Source: Neoceratodus forsteri | Lineage: Eukaryota > Chordata > Ceratodontiformes > Ceratodontidae | Length of the DNA stretch: 64,000 nucleotides | Assembly: GCA_016271365.2 (NCBI GenBank) | Contig: CM057456.1 | Location: 165,206,501-165,270,500, forward strand | Reading direction: 5' to 3' | Shown: piece by piece, positions 41,316 through 51,333 of the stretch | How the letters are laid out: each line of letters starts with the position of its first letter | Position numbering within the stretch: the stretch's first letter is position 1 | Position numbers and translations under genes: made by a program | Notes under the pieces: generated by a model | Seen by the model: only the letters and a program-made list of their open reading frames with translations | The model's database searches: none | Told to the model about the DNA's origin: nothing

Positions 41316-42753
41316 CTAGATGCATTTATTTCTAGCTTCTTTATATAGCTGCCTATCCAGGGGGAGACGAGACTCGAGAGCTCTATGCCAAAGGTTGTCC
41401 TGGTGACACATCAGGTCAAGTAGAGCTTGTGAGATCCAGGGTGTGTTCTTATTTTTAGCATATTTTTTTGAGAAGGGGCCGAAGAGGTCACGGGCAGTGT
41501 TAAAGGTTTTGATAAAATAGGCAAGGGATGTGTCTATGTCATGGGCCGAGTCAATGGGGGACCAATCACAGGCTCTGAGGTAGGACTTAAGTTTTGTGAG
41601 GGACCCTTTTTTGAGACGCCTTTGGTATATGATTACAGGTGGGGTATTGCGGGTCTTGTGTGACCAGCAGCAGGTGACTGGGGAGTGGTTGCTGAGAGTG
41701 TTTGGGAGGACTTTGACCTGTGATAGATTCTGTGGGCAGTTAGTGAATGTGAGATCAATGAAGGAGGAGGTGCCTGTTTTGTCATTGATCCTGGTAGGAA
41801 TCTGGACAACCTGGGATAGGGTGTGGGCCACTGCTGAATCCTTATAGGCAGAGGACGAGGGAGACAGCCAGTTAATATTAAAGTACCCGGGATATGATGA
41901 TTTCACTGTTGGTGGGAATTTGTGATATATGGGACATGATTTCTGTAAATGTCGGTTTTTGGTTGTGTGGAGGGATATAGGCGGACATAAGATATAGGGT
42001 CTTGCCTGGGTTACCCAGTAGCAGTTTGACTGTGAGGGTTTGGACTTCTTGGCACAGGGAGGGGAGAGGGACAGGGATGGCTTCTGTGGTATCTTTTATA
42101 TAGATTGTGCATCCCCCCTTCTTACCTAGCCTGTCTACCCTGAATAACGAGTACTCATTTAGAGTGACTGCAGAGTTGAGGGTGTTTATTGAGAGCCATG
42201 TTTCAGTCAGGGCTAGGACATCAGGGGAGTGTTGTGCAAGCCAGGCCTGGAGGGGGCAGAGCTTTCTCTGCAGGCTGCAGATGTTGATGGTGGCAATTAA
42301 TAGCCCATTAAGTTTTTTGCTGTGGATGTTTGCAGTTGGGGGAGGGCCAGGATTGGGGTGTACGTTGCCCGAGAGGAGAATAAGGAAAATGGCGTGATGC
42401 AGTAGGGTAGCCTTTAGTAGCTTAATTTTTGAGTGGCTGACATTGTGACACATAGTTATGCTATCACTAACCATGGGGATGGGGATGGGGATGGACTGCA
42501 AAAAGTTTATGAGAAGTATATAGAAGGGGAGATGCAGTTGGGGGGCAGTTTGGCAGGCTAGGGGTAAGAGATGTTTAACCCTCATTGCAGGGCATGAGGT
42601 GCCTGGAGTTGATATGGGAAAGGTGTATGTGAGTGGGGTTTCAGGCAGACTGTTCTGCAGGAAGCAGAGAGGCATGAGAAGGGTGGGCATTCTGCAGAGT
42701 AAGAGCAAGTAGTGCCATTGGTGTATCATTTGTGTAGTGTGGGAGGTGATCAC
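41316..42753 (-). pseudogene. LINE N-terminus and endonuclease
   Basis: The upstream frame (41878-42753) has about 125 residues ending in a hydrophobic stretch and LLSGNVHPNPGP (codons at 42343-42369), a degenerate 2A-like motif. The endonuclease follows: LIATINICSLQRKL, SPDVLALTETWLSINTLNSA with the catalytic Glu, LFRVDRLGKKGGCTIYIKD, and LMSAYIPPH. After a frameshift near 41880 come GYFNINWLS (family GDFN, Asp lost), TSSFIDLTFTN and NTLSNHSPVTCCW (family SDHSPV). RDLFGPFSKKYAKNKNTPWI marks the linker. Order and content match L2/CR1-type elements. Confidence 0.87.
42343..42369 (-). other. Degenerate 2A-like motif codons
   Basis: The minus strand encodes GNVHPNPGP. The 2A ribosome-skipping consensus is D(V/I)ExNPGP. 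Here Asp is Asn and Glu is His, while NPGP is kept. 2A-like motifs are known near the N-terminus of several non-LTR retrotransposons, and the position here fits. Activity in this altered form is doubtful. Confidence 0.6.
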
Positions 42754-42784
42754 TCTGAGTGATTATGTAATTACAGCGAAGGAG

Positions 42785-42960
42785 ATATGGACAGGCTTGG
42801 TGGCTCAGTGGAAAGGTGTCTGCCTCGGGTGCCAAAGGTGCAGGGTTTGATCCTGGTCCCAGGAGGGTGTAACTCGTACCTGAAAGAAGGGATAAGATGG
42901 GTGGGGGATGCTTGAGAAGATAGGGAAGGCAGGGTGGAATTAAGGATGGCAGGGAGGAAA
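42785..42960 (+). mobile_element. tRNA-derived SINE
   Basis: GGCTTGGTGGCTCAGTGGAA includes a perfect A box (TGGCTCAGTGG). GGGTTTGATCCTGG about 40 bp downstream is a B box lacking one base. The head is followed by CCAGGAGGGTGTAACTCGTA and a purine-rich body. The 3' limit is uncertain. It sits immediately upstream of the minus-strand LINE's 5' end. Confidence 0.78.
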
Positions 42961-43927
42961 TGGTAGGCAAAACAGGGCTCAAGACTGACACCTGTTGGCC
43001 AGGTAATATAACCTGCAGATGGGAGAGTGGACACTTAGAAATTTATGGGTTGGATCATGTGACCAGTGATGACATTAAATTGTGGGTTGGGCTTGGGTGG
43101 GTTCATGGCTGGGATGGGTGGGGAGTTGACGCAAAGTGTCAGTGGGTAAACACTCTCAACCAGAAGGTCTCTGAGAGGGAGAGCTGCAGTCTTTACCTCT
43201 GTTCCCCAGGCAGTCCGCTCCTGAGCTCAGATGAGCTGCTGCGTGTGGTCACTTGTGAGGGGGTTCCTGCAAGGGGCCTAGATTAGACTGCTGTATGAAG
43301 ATTTTAAGCCCAAGTGGGTAAGAAGGTGACTCAATGGAGCTCAAGATAAATTTCCAAAATGTTTTTGATAAAGTGATACATTCACCAAAGACAGAGTATG
43401 TCAGGTCTCTTCATTTTCTTAGATTTATGATTACTGTTTATAGTACTATGGCCATCACAAATCCTACAATCCGATTGGCTGAGATGCCTGTCTGGCTGTG
43501 AATAAATCTCACCACAACCCATGAATCAAGTACCAGCTGACTTGTTCACAAAATCATCCAAAATCACTACACGGTCTACCCTTTTCAAAAACATTTGAGC
43601 TGCCATTTTTTTCCCAAACTGCTAAAGCCCTAATCTAGCAAACACAAAAAACATTAGCAGCCAAAGTTCAACTCTATTCTCAGCAGCAAAACAATAAAAA
43701 TTACAACCCCCAAACCTGTCACCAAACAAAGCTTATTCAAATTCCATGCATGACAGGACAACACATTTGCTGATTCCTAAACCACTGAAGTTGTGACCAA
43801 CGACTTGCTCACCTTCTCAACAAACTCCTGCAGCCACAATGTACATACCTTTATATATAGCAGCAGTTACTGGTACAGATACATTACCAGTATTTTTTCT
43901 CAACAGCAACACCTGGAGTCACAGCAT
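42961..43927. other. No gene recognised
   Basis: Unassigned sequence between SINEs. Open frame 42960-43286 has no known motif. Confidence 0.5.
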
Positions 43928-44550
43928 AACAAATAAAAAAAAAAAAAAAAGGCTGGCCGGTGGCGCTGAGGGTTGAGCGCTGGGCGCCACACACCTCGCC
44001 TGCATGGCGACCGGGTTCGAAAAGTGGACTCGGGCTGCCAGGGGTCAGGGGCAGTCAGAGGATCAGCGTCCCAGCGGATACTTTCTTCCTCCCATGGCGG
44101 GTTCCTGGGGTGCCTTCAAGCACCCAATGCACCTATGCCAGTGAAGCATGGGCATCAGGGCACAGGCGGATCTCCGTAGTTGGTGAGGACATCATGAGCA
44201 GTTGACAACGGTGTGCGTCAGCACGCCGTCTGTCTGGATGTTCGTCCTGCATGCTGACACCCTCAGGGGAGGAGGGCTCAGGGAGGGAAAGGGAGAAAAC
44301 GGAAAAAACCCTCTCAGTCCTAGATGACGACTGATCTAAGCCTCCCGATCACCTACCCAAGGGCAGACCCCATTGTGCAGGCACTCCTGAGAGAGAGGAG
44401 AGAGGACAGGGATAATGGAGCAGCCTGGCACTCCAGGAGCAGACTCCGTGGGAGGGGGGGATCTAAGGGGGTTGAGCAGGTCCAAAGAAGAGGAAAGAGA
44501 GGGCAGTCAGGTGGGGATAAAAAGAAAAAATTAAAAAAAAAAAAAAAAAT
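43928..44550 (+). mobile_element. tRNA-headed GC-rich SINE, copy 2
   Basis: A 16-base A-run ends at 43951, and the SINE head follows: GGCTGGCCGGTGGCGCTGAG, GGTTGAGCGCTGGGCGCC and the B-box-like GGGTTCGAAAAG. The body is G/C-rich and about 500 bp long, and ends in an A-rich tail (44519-44549). The head is clearly homologous to 25980-26065. The A-run before the head could be the tail of an earlier insertion used as target, or part of a duplication. Open frames inside are not supported. Confidence 0.78.
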
Positions 44551-45306
44551 TCTTTGTTTTCGTTCTTGTGTATCCCATGTATTTTTGCACCCAGAGTGGG
44601 GCTGGGCCAGAGTGAGACAAGTGTGAAGTCAGGTGGGTGGCGAAGCGAAAGAAAGAGAGCAGAGTTGCTGGACAGCTTCAGGAGTGAGTGCAGAGCATTC
44701 TGCAGGCAAAGATAATGACTGGTATAGCACAATAAAGTGTATTTTCTTTTTTGTGTCTTTGAAACCAGAATGAGGTTGAGTAAAGAAATCTGGCGGATTA
44801 GAGAGAAAGAGCATGGTCAGGCAGGTGGAGTACAGAGCAGGCAGGCAGTCGGGCACACAATAAAATCAAGTGCAAATTACAAACACAGCAGCTCTTGTTA
44901 TTTATACATACACACAGGGGTATTTTTTCACATGTGTGGCCAGAGAGAGAAAAGCTGATTTTTTAATGGTAGCATGGGGGTGGACAGCAACATGCCAATC
45001 CAATCTCAGCTCCCACTTACCTCCCTCCCACTTTCAGCTGTCTGCCCTGTTCCGAAGTACCTTCAGGGCACTGATCCAGTCAAATAAAAACATATATTTT
45101 TTTAAATTTAACAACAAGGCAGCATTTGGGCAGCGTTCATGAACAGAAAGCATCCTTGTCCTTCCTCTGACTGCTGAGGGGGGACTGCTTTACCCACAGA
45201 GGAAGTATATACCCTACCCCAAATCATTAAGAACTATAAATGTATAATTTTTCATAATATGTTTTGCATTATTTTCCTGCTATGCAAGAAGACCCACATT
45301 ATAGCT
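44551..45306. other. No gene recognised
   Basis: Unassigned sequence; overlapping open frames on both strands with no motif. Confidence 0.5.
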
Positions 45307-45449
45307 GCAATAATGCACTCCAGGGTGTGGGTTTTTGTGGGAATTTACCCACTCCTGGTATGCATAAGTCACTCATCCTGCAGCCTCATGACCAAACCAC
45401 AACAGTCTTGGGTAAATCCCACAACAACTCACACTTTGTCATGTATTGC
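45307..45449. repeat. 143-bp palindromic repeat, copy 4
   Basis: Starts GCAATAATGCACTCC and ends GTATTGC. The inner arm GTGTGGGTTTTTGTGGGAAT plus TTACCCA pairs with GGGTAAATCCCACAACAACT followed by CACAC. AATAAT, GGGTGTGGGTT, ATTTACCCAC, CTGG and AGTCAC occur in the same order and spacing as in copy 1 (16948-17091), which establishes a family. Confidence 0.87.
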
Positions 45450-45699
45450 TGTTTAAATTTACTTTAGGGCACTGAAAGCAACAGGTCTGCTATTCTGATA
45501 CTATTATTTAAGTTTCCTTTTAAATATTTCCCCTCCAAGACATGTATCATGAGGATTGATACTCAACTTTACTGTATTACTACTAAGTGAATTTATTATT
45601 TCTGCTGTACCTTTTCTGATGTATTATGGCCATGTACATTATATAATCCATAAAATAAAAGTACAACAAAAAAGGCAAATAGAAATTTTGCATAGTCCC
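45450..45699. other. No gene recognised
   Basis: Short A/T-rich unassigned spacer before the split minisatellite. Confidence 0.4.
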
Positions 45700-45866
45700 A
45701 TGAACCAGAGGGGAAGAGCACTTATACACAGTTGGAAGCAACTGTACCAACGGAGCTGGTGTTTTTCTTATTCGGACAGGTGGGATGGAAAGAGCCAGAG
45801 TCACAGGAGTGGCTGTTCTGGCAGATACAGTAGTTTCATTGTCCGAGCCAAAAAGAAGGCAGGGGC

Positions 45867-45902
<36 letters not shown>

Positions 45903-45933
45903 TGCTGACTGTACCAGTGGAACTGGTTATTGC
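45700..45933 (+). repeat. Left part of a split ~66-80-bp minisatellite
   Basis: Two to three units with the pattern ...RGAGCTGGTGTTTTTCTTAT TCGGACAGGTGGGATGG... and CAGGAGTGGCTGTTCTGGCA... recur here and continue at 46575. A (AG)n run lies at 45876-45901. The last seven bases, TTATTGC (45927-45933), are duplicated at 46568-46574 on the far side of a LINE fragment. Confidence 0.7.
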
Positions 45934-46567
45934 CTAACACTCCTTGTGCTTAGCCTACAAAGTAAGGCAGGATAATACCTCCCCTCCTAGCCAAAAAAAA
46001 TCTTCTGCAACCCAAACAGCATAAAAGAATCTTAAGATCCTCAGACCTCCGGCTACTTTAGGTACCCAGAGTTAGAACCTCTTCTGGAACTAGATCCTTC
46101 TCTTCCTTCATCCCTTCCTTATGGAATGGGCTCCCATGCAGCATCCAATCATTTAGCTCCCGAAAGAGTTTTAAGAAACAGCTCACATCCCATCTGCTGA
46201 AATTGAACCACTGTTCCTGCTATAAATAATGACCAAATGTGGCCTCCCAGGTACAGACCTGTGAACCTATAAATTGTATATTAGAGATCAGCAGTCCTCC
46301 TGGTATTGTATAATGTCCCCCTCTAAATCTAATGCACTCCTAAGGAACTGACTGTCATTGTCTCCTTGTCTTGATGAGACTTGATTGTGACCTATGTTAA
46401 CTAATAATGCTGTACTCCTCTGTATAATATGTCTATTGCTACTTTCTAAATGTATGATGGATGCATCACTGCATTATGTCTCGCTGTAATTAACCCCGGG
46501 TCACCCCTGAAAAAGGGAGTATTCAGACTCAGTGGGCCCAGCCAATTAATAAAAGTAAATAAATAAA
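45934..46567 (+). mobile_element. LINE 3' fragment inserted in a minisatellite
   Basis: A plus-strand, heavily 5'-truncated LINE. Coding residue near 46115-46225 reads WNGLP-x-SIQ, then FSSRKSFKKQLTSHLLKLN (the C-terminal WN-x-LP and FK-x-LK-x-L block of CR1/L2-type ORF2). The 3' end is (AAAT)n: TAAATAAATAAATTA at 46555-46569. A 7-bp duplication TTATTGC flanks it (45927-45933, 46568-46574). Removing the insert and one duplication restores the spacing of a minisatellite unit. Confidence 0.82.
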
Positions 46568-46945
46568 TTATTGCATTATTTGGGTGGGTATTTGGGTAGG
46601 TGGGTGGGTGAGAGGGTGAAACACATGGTGTTAGCAGCAGTACTGGCGGAGCCACTTATTTCATTATTTGGATGGGGGAGGGGAAAAGATGTGCTTTAGC
46701 AGGTATACCAGCAGGGATGGTTATTTTGTTATTCAGGTGGGTGGAAGATGGAAGTGAGCGGAGTGAGTGTCTGTACTGGGGGAGCTGGTGTCCATTATTT
46801 GAGTGGGGAGGATGGGTAAAAGAGAGCCACAAGAGTGGCTGTATCAGTGAAATCAGTGTTTTCATTATTCAGGCAGGTGGGATGGAGGGAGAGAGAGAGC
46901 TGCAGAAGTGTCAGTACCAGTGAAGCATGTTATTTGGAGTGGAGT
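46568..46945 (+). repeat. ~66-bp tandem repeat, 5 units (right part)
   Basis: RTTATT(T/C)RGG landmarks occur at about 46574, 46662, 46728, 46793, 46863 and 46929 (spacings 88, 66, 65, 70, 66). Between them are RGGTGGGTGGAAG- and GTACTGGGGGAGCTGGTG-type blocks. Units match those at 45.70-45.93 kb, so one array was split by the LINE. Confidence 0.8.
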
Positions 46946-47026
46946 CAACCAGATGGGTACCAGGTCAATATGTCGTTACCTGAACAGCACGGCAATAACC
47001 GCACTGCAGGTAGCGCTAAACCTTGT

Positions 47027-47084
47027 ACAGCGATAGGGGTTTTACAGTGTTCAGGAATAACCCCTACCCCTGTCGCTGTATGCT
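47027..47084. repeat. Hairpin with TACAGCGA arms
   Basis: TACAGCGATAGGGGTT at the left pairs with AACCCCTACCCCTGTCGCTG TA at the right after a 6-base gap. It lies between the minisatellite and the next SINE. Confidence 0.65.
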
Positions 47085-47129
47085 CAGATGTGGGAGTGCT
47101 GAAGTGGCTGCCAGTGTGGTGTCTGGTTG

Positions 47130-47232
47130 AGCTGCTCAAGTGGTGGAGTGGCTAAGGTACCAACACACAACAGCGTTGGAGACCTGGGACCATGGTTCAG
47201 TTCCCAAAGGTTTCATGGTGTTGCCACTTTTT
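47130..47232 (+). mobile_element. tRNA-derived SINE head
   Basis: A perfect A box TGGTGGAGTGG (47141-47151) and a B box GGTTCAGTTCC (47194-47204, 9 of 11 bases) are spaced 43 bp apart, as in tRNA promoters. The sequence does not fold into a complete tRNA, so I read it as a SINE head and not a tRNA gene. The 3' limit is unclear. Confidence 0.65.
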
Positions 47233-48370
47233 TGTTTTATTTAAAAAAATAATTTTCACCTCTCCTGAGTTTTTCCCCATCCCAGAAGGGTATACTGTGA
47301 TGTGTGTGACCACGACTGAGCGACCCCTGAAAGAGTGACTCAATCACGAAGCATGGCACAGCGGCTACCGGACAACTACAGCGACCGGATGGGGTGGGTT
47401 GTTGACCATAGTGACTGGAATTATTTTTTTAATGTTTTACCCCCCCAACATGCACTCCCCTAGACTTGAGAATCCTTAAGTAGGAGGGTGCGGGGGGGTG
47501 CAGCCCCCTGCATAAACATGAAAAATGTAAGTCCATGGTGCCATTTTGTTGTGTGCTGGAGAGTCAGAGTGCCGAAACTGATTTTCGGCACTCCGACTTT
47601 GCCATAACGGCAATCGCCCTTTGGCAGTCGCCATTATCACATACAACCCCCTAAAGTCCACACACCCTTGGAGTTAGTTATTTTTAGTCTGGGAAGTGTG
47701 GGGGCGAAGTCCCCCACATCAGGGTGTGCGGGGGGAGTACAGCCCCCCCCCCGGCAAAAGATGAAAAGTCCCATTGATTACAATGAGTCTGCGATCTATA
47801 TATACGGTTGGTAGTTTGCCTGACTTTATTTCTGCAAACCGCATTATGATTTCGGCATTTATTGCTGCACTGTTTTTGTTAACAGCGATATGTCCCCATG
47901 CCAACCAGATGCAGCACAGTAAAAGACATCTCAGAAATCCTTACATGACATAAGGACTTAATTTCCTCTCACTTACACTGTAGACTGCAGCAGACTGCAG
48001 CACTCTGCAGAAATACTGCGAGCTACTTTGTTGCATCTGGCTGTCGCGACTGTATTTCAGTGGGTAGATGTGGGGCTAGAGCAGGTCAGTGGCATCTGTA
48101 AGTACGGTTGTCAGTAGAAATAAAATGCAACTCCTCCAGCAATGTGGGGATTACCTTAACTCTTCGGGGGAGACTTCTGCCATCTAAGTTGTCATTCCAG
48201 TCCCTGCAGATTGCATGAAAAGGGGACAGAGAGAGGAACAGTGAGAGCAGTGCCTGCTTCTGTTCTGCAGCAGCATATGACTTTGTGTCTTCCTCTCACC
48301 AATCTGTTGCAGCAAGGCTGATCCACATGTCTTTTTCACATCACATCAGGCTTGTAAAAGTGGACTAGGA
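47233..48370. other. Non-coding with GC hairpins and a repeated block
   Basis: No gene. GGGTGCGGGGGGGTGCAGCC at 47486 recurs in altered form at 47722 (GGGTGTGCGGGGGGAGTACA), each followed by a similar AAAAGATGAAAAGTC-type tail. A hairpin lies at 47563-47577 with 47583-47597 (GAGTGCCGAAA core, one mismatch), and another at 47697-47704 with 47711-47718 (TGTGGGGG). The regular hairpins suggest remnants of structured repeats. Confidence 0.6.
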
Positions 48371-48655
48371 GGTGGTAGGATTGGTATAGCAGGTGGGATG
48401 ATCTGAACATGGACAAAACCAGGAGACAGTAGAGCAGCAAGCAAGAGGTGGGCAGGACTGGCACTGCTGATGAGATGATCAGAATGTGGACTGAGGCAGG
48501 GCATGGATGAAAAGGTAGGCAGGATCAGCATAGTTGTTAAGATGAATTCTGTATGAACCGGATGCTGCAAGGTAGCATTCTGGAGGCAGGCAGGATCAGT
48601 GCAGTGGGTGGGATGATCTCATTGTGGTGGGAGAAGAGGTGGAAAAACAGAACAG
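48371..48655 (+). repeat. ~70-bp tandem repeat, 4 diverged units
   Basis: GGTRGGCAGGATYRGYRYAG-type blocks start at 48371, 48447, 48514 and 48582 (spacings 76, 67, 68), each followed by GGTGGGATGATCTGAA(C/T)RTGG-like sequence. Confidence 0.75.
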
Positions 48656-49246
48656 CAGCTGCCTCACTGGTAGATTGGCACATCAACTAATGAATCACAA
48701 TCTCTAAGGCAGATTGATGCCTCAAGGTCAACTCAAAAATCCCATCCCGGTAACTATGACTGTCAACAAGAAAGCATCACTAGATAGCAACGTGCATCAA
48801 AGTGGCTGTTTTCTCTGTCGCTCACTGGCTAACACCATAACACATCTATAGAGCACACACATGATATCAGCATGATTCCTTTCATTCTGCAAGCAAATAT
48901 AAAATGTGGAGACAAATGGTTACAGACTGTCCCATCTCTCAGAAAGTACCCATATTTTGCATTGTATATGGCCATAGTATGATAACTCTACTGTATATTG
49001 ACTATCCTAAGCCCTGTAAGAAAGGCAGATAAATAACATATCCTTTAAAATGTGATTATATTTGTTTTTTGTGGGATCCACACCTGGTTTGTTCCAAACT
49101 CCCATCGCACCAATAAACAAGAGACAGAGGGGCCTTACTGAAAAATTGCAGAGGAATAATGACTACAGGGACATCCAGATGGCTATGACTACCCCACCTC
49201 CCCACAAGGCAGGGAACATTACACACCTCTCAGCTCCTCATGGTTC
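48656..49246. other. No gene recognised
   Basis: About 0.6 kb of unassigned sequence. The open frame 49062-49277 has no motif and overlaps the LINE 3' end. Confidence 0.5.
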
Positions 49247-49407
49247 ATCATCATCGTCATCACATCTTTATTTATAAAAAGCACCTTTCTAAAAACAAAG
49301 GCTCTTGTACATAAACTAAGCAAATCATAACAATTAAAAAACAATCATAAATCAAAAATGTTAACATCCATAAAACTGCAATTCAATAGATATCGGGCTC
49401 AAGTAAT

Positions 49408-50391
49408 CTAAAGAGAATCTAAATATGCTAGGCAAAATAAATATGCTTTAAGTGCTGTTTTGAAACTCTGGATAGTCAGGCACTCCTGCACCCAACGCGG
49501 TAGAGAATTCACAGGGTTGGGGCCACAAAGGCAAAATAATTGGGCCCCTGATGTCTTCAAGCAAACCCTGGGAATCTCCAGCAATCCCTCGTCAATGGAT
49601 CGGAGAAGATGGAGGGGGCAGTAAGGACGAAGGAGATCTTGCAAGTAGGACTTTATAGGTCAGTAACCCAACCTTGAAGGTGACTCACCACTGCACTGGT
49701 AGCCAGTGCAGTCCGCGGAGCACAGGTGTTATATGACTGGTCCTAGAAGTACTAGTCAGTAGCCTGGTTGCTGCATTCTGCACCAGTTGCAGGTGGCAGA
49801 TATCAACCCTCAATAGCCCTAGGCAAAAGGCATTGCAATAGTCAAGGCAGGAGGTTACAAAGGCATGGACCAATGTTGGAAGATCATCAGGAGGAACCAG
49901 ATGCTTCACCCATGTGATAGTCCCCAGATGGTAGAAAGAGAGGACTTGACAACAGCAGACACCTGAGATTTAAGGGTCAAGCCACCATCAAAAATAATGC
50001 CCAGGTTGTGCACCTGATCTGAGGTAGTCAGCTGAACAACCCCTAGCCAAAGCCCAGAGGGTTGTCCTGCTGACAAACCCGCCTCCCAGCAATCTGGGTA
50101 TACAACCAATACCTCAGTTTTAGCCGGGTTCAACCATAGCCAGCTGGCACTCATCCAGTCCTGGAACTCGGATAGACAGTTGTTAAATACTGAGAGGATC
50201 ACATCCTTTCTGGACAGAAAGGACATATGCAGCTGAGTATTATCTGCATAGCAGTGAAAACTCAGACCATACCACCTAATGATTGCTCCTAATGGCAGCA
50301 TATACACTGCGAACAACATGGGTGACAGGATGGAGCCCTGCGGTACCCCACAGGATAGGGAGAGAGGGGCTGAGGAATAAATCCCAGACAC
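49408..50391 (-). pseudogene. LINE RT (B and C motifs) and C-terminus
   Basis: RT motifs: SCGVPQGSILSPMLFAVYML then FHCYADNTQLHMSF, where catalytic YADD is YADN. Next come WLNPAKTEVLVV, LGIIFDGGLTLKSQV, VTSCLDYCNAFCLGLL, VQNAATRLLTSTSRTSHITP then VLRGLHWLPVQW (49685-49909), and finally a terminal region with SFKTALKAYLFCLAY (49408-49644). The series follows the canonical order of L2-like ORF2 C-termini. Frames break near 49.66 and 49.91 kb. Confidence 0.9.
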
Positions 50392-50518
50392 TACTCTCTA
50401 AGTCCTACCCTCGAGGAGAGATCAAAACCATCTGAGGACCATACCAGATAGTCCAACGATGAATGGCAGGTGCTCCAGCAACACACCATGGTCCACAGTG
50501 TCAAATGCTGCAGAGAGA

Positions 50519-51203
50519 TCAAGGAGGACCAAGATAGAATGAGTCCTCTGCTCTCTCCATTAGGAGGTCATTTAGCACCCGAACAAGGGTTGTCTCAGTA
50601 CTATGCCTCTTCCTAAATCCTGATGGGAGAGAATCATAGACATCGTTGCTGGGCAAGTGATCATCCAGCTGCAGCGCAACCACCTTCTCAATAACCTTAC
50701 CCACAAAAGGGCAGGATAGAGACAGGTCTGTAGTTAGCCAGACAGTCCAGGTCAACAGAGGGCTTTTTAAGGAGGGGTCAAACAACCACCTCCTTTAGGG
50801 GTCTGGGAAGATTCCCCCTCTCCAGTGACCTCCAGACTATCTTGGCTTGGACCAGACCGATTTCATCTACGCACCCTACAAGAAGGCGCATAGGGCCTTG
50901 GTCTAAACTACAGCTGGTTGACTGCAAAGTCTGGATGATCCTCAAGATATCCATGATTTCTGTCCAGCTGAAGTCAGACCAGGTAAACTGGGCACCGGCC
51001 ACCTCCCGCCAACCTCCACAATACCCACTAGAGGGGGCCAGACAGATCCCAGACCTGATGGTGGCAACCTTAGCTGCAAAGAACTGAGCAAACTCATCAC
51101 ACTTATCTCGTGAAAAAGACTCCGCCAGACTGAAGACAGATTGGATTGCACAATCTGTCAACAGTCTGAAAGAGCTGAGCTGGCTAGTTCTGTGCAGTGG
51201 CAA
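50519..51203 (-). pseudogene. LINE N-terminal RT region
   Basis: The frame 50519-50785 has LSLSCPFVGKVIEKVVALQL then GFRKRHSTETTLVRVLNDLL, the block that begins the RT domain in L2-like elements. 50778-51203 has DKCDEFAQFFAAKVATIRSG and STSCSLDQGPMRLLVGCVDE, the linker before it (family DP.P..LLK). A frameshift near 50780 joins them. RT motif A falls in the gap 50392-50518, where coding is degraded (the + strand reads AAATGCTGCAGAGAGATCAA, the complement of the [12 protein letters not shown] block). Confidence 0.85.
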
Positions 51204-51333
51204 TCTCCCTGGACAAGAACTCTGCCTTCTTATGGGTGATTGCCAATTGATAGACTACATAATGGTCCATCAATTTAAGTCTGTCACACTCCAGGCCTGA
51301 TTTCCACCAGCCCCTCTCAAGCCTTCATCCCAC

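Larger units (their letters stand above)
39099..42760 (-). mobile_element. L2/CR1-like LINE with 2A-like motif
   Basis: A minus-strand LINE of about 3.66 kb that looks near complete. The 3' end carries an (AAAT)n tail (39100-39118 on the + strand is TTTATTTATTTATTTATAC). Coding runs from an N-terminal extension with a GNVHPNPGP motif through the endonuclease, RT and C-terminal region. No duplication was confirmed. It belongs to the jockey superfamily (L2/CR1/Rex range); the exact clade is uncertain. Confidence 0.88.

Noticed and set aside
47130..47232. Possible tRNA gene
   Set aside because: Pol III boxes are present, but the acceptor and anticodon stems do not close into a tRNA. Read as a SINE head.
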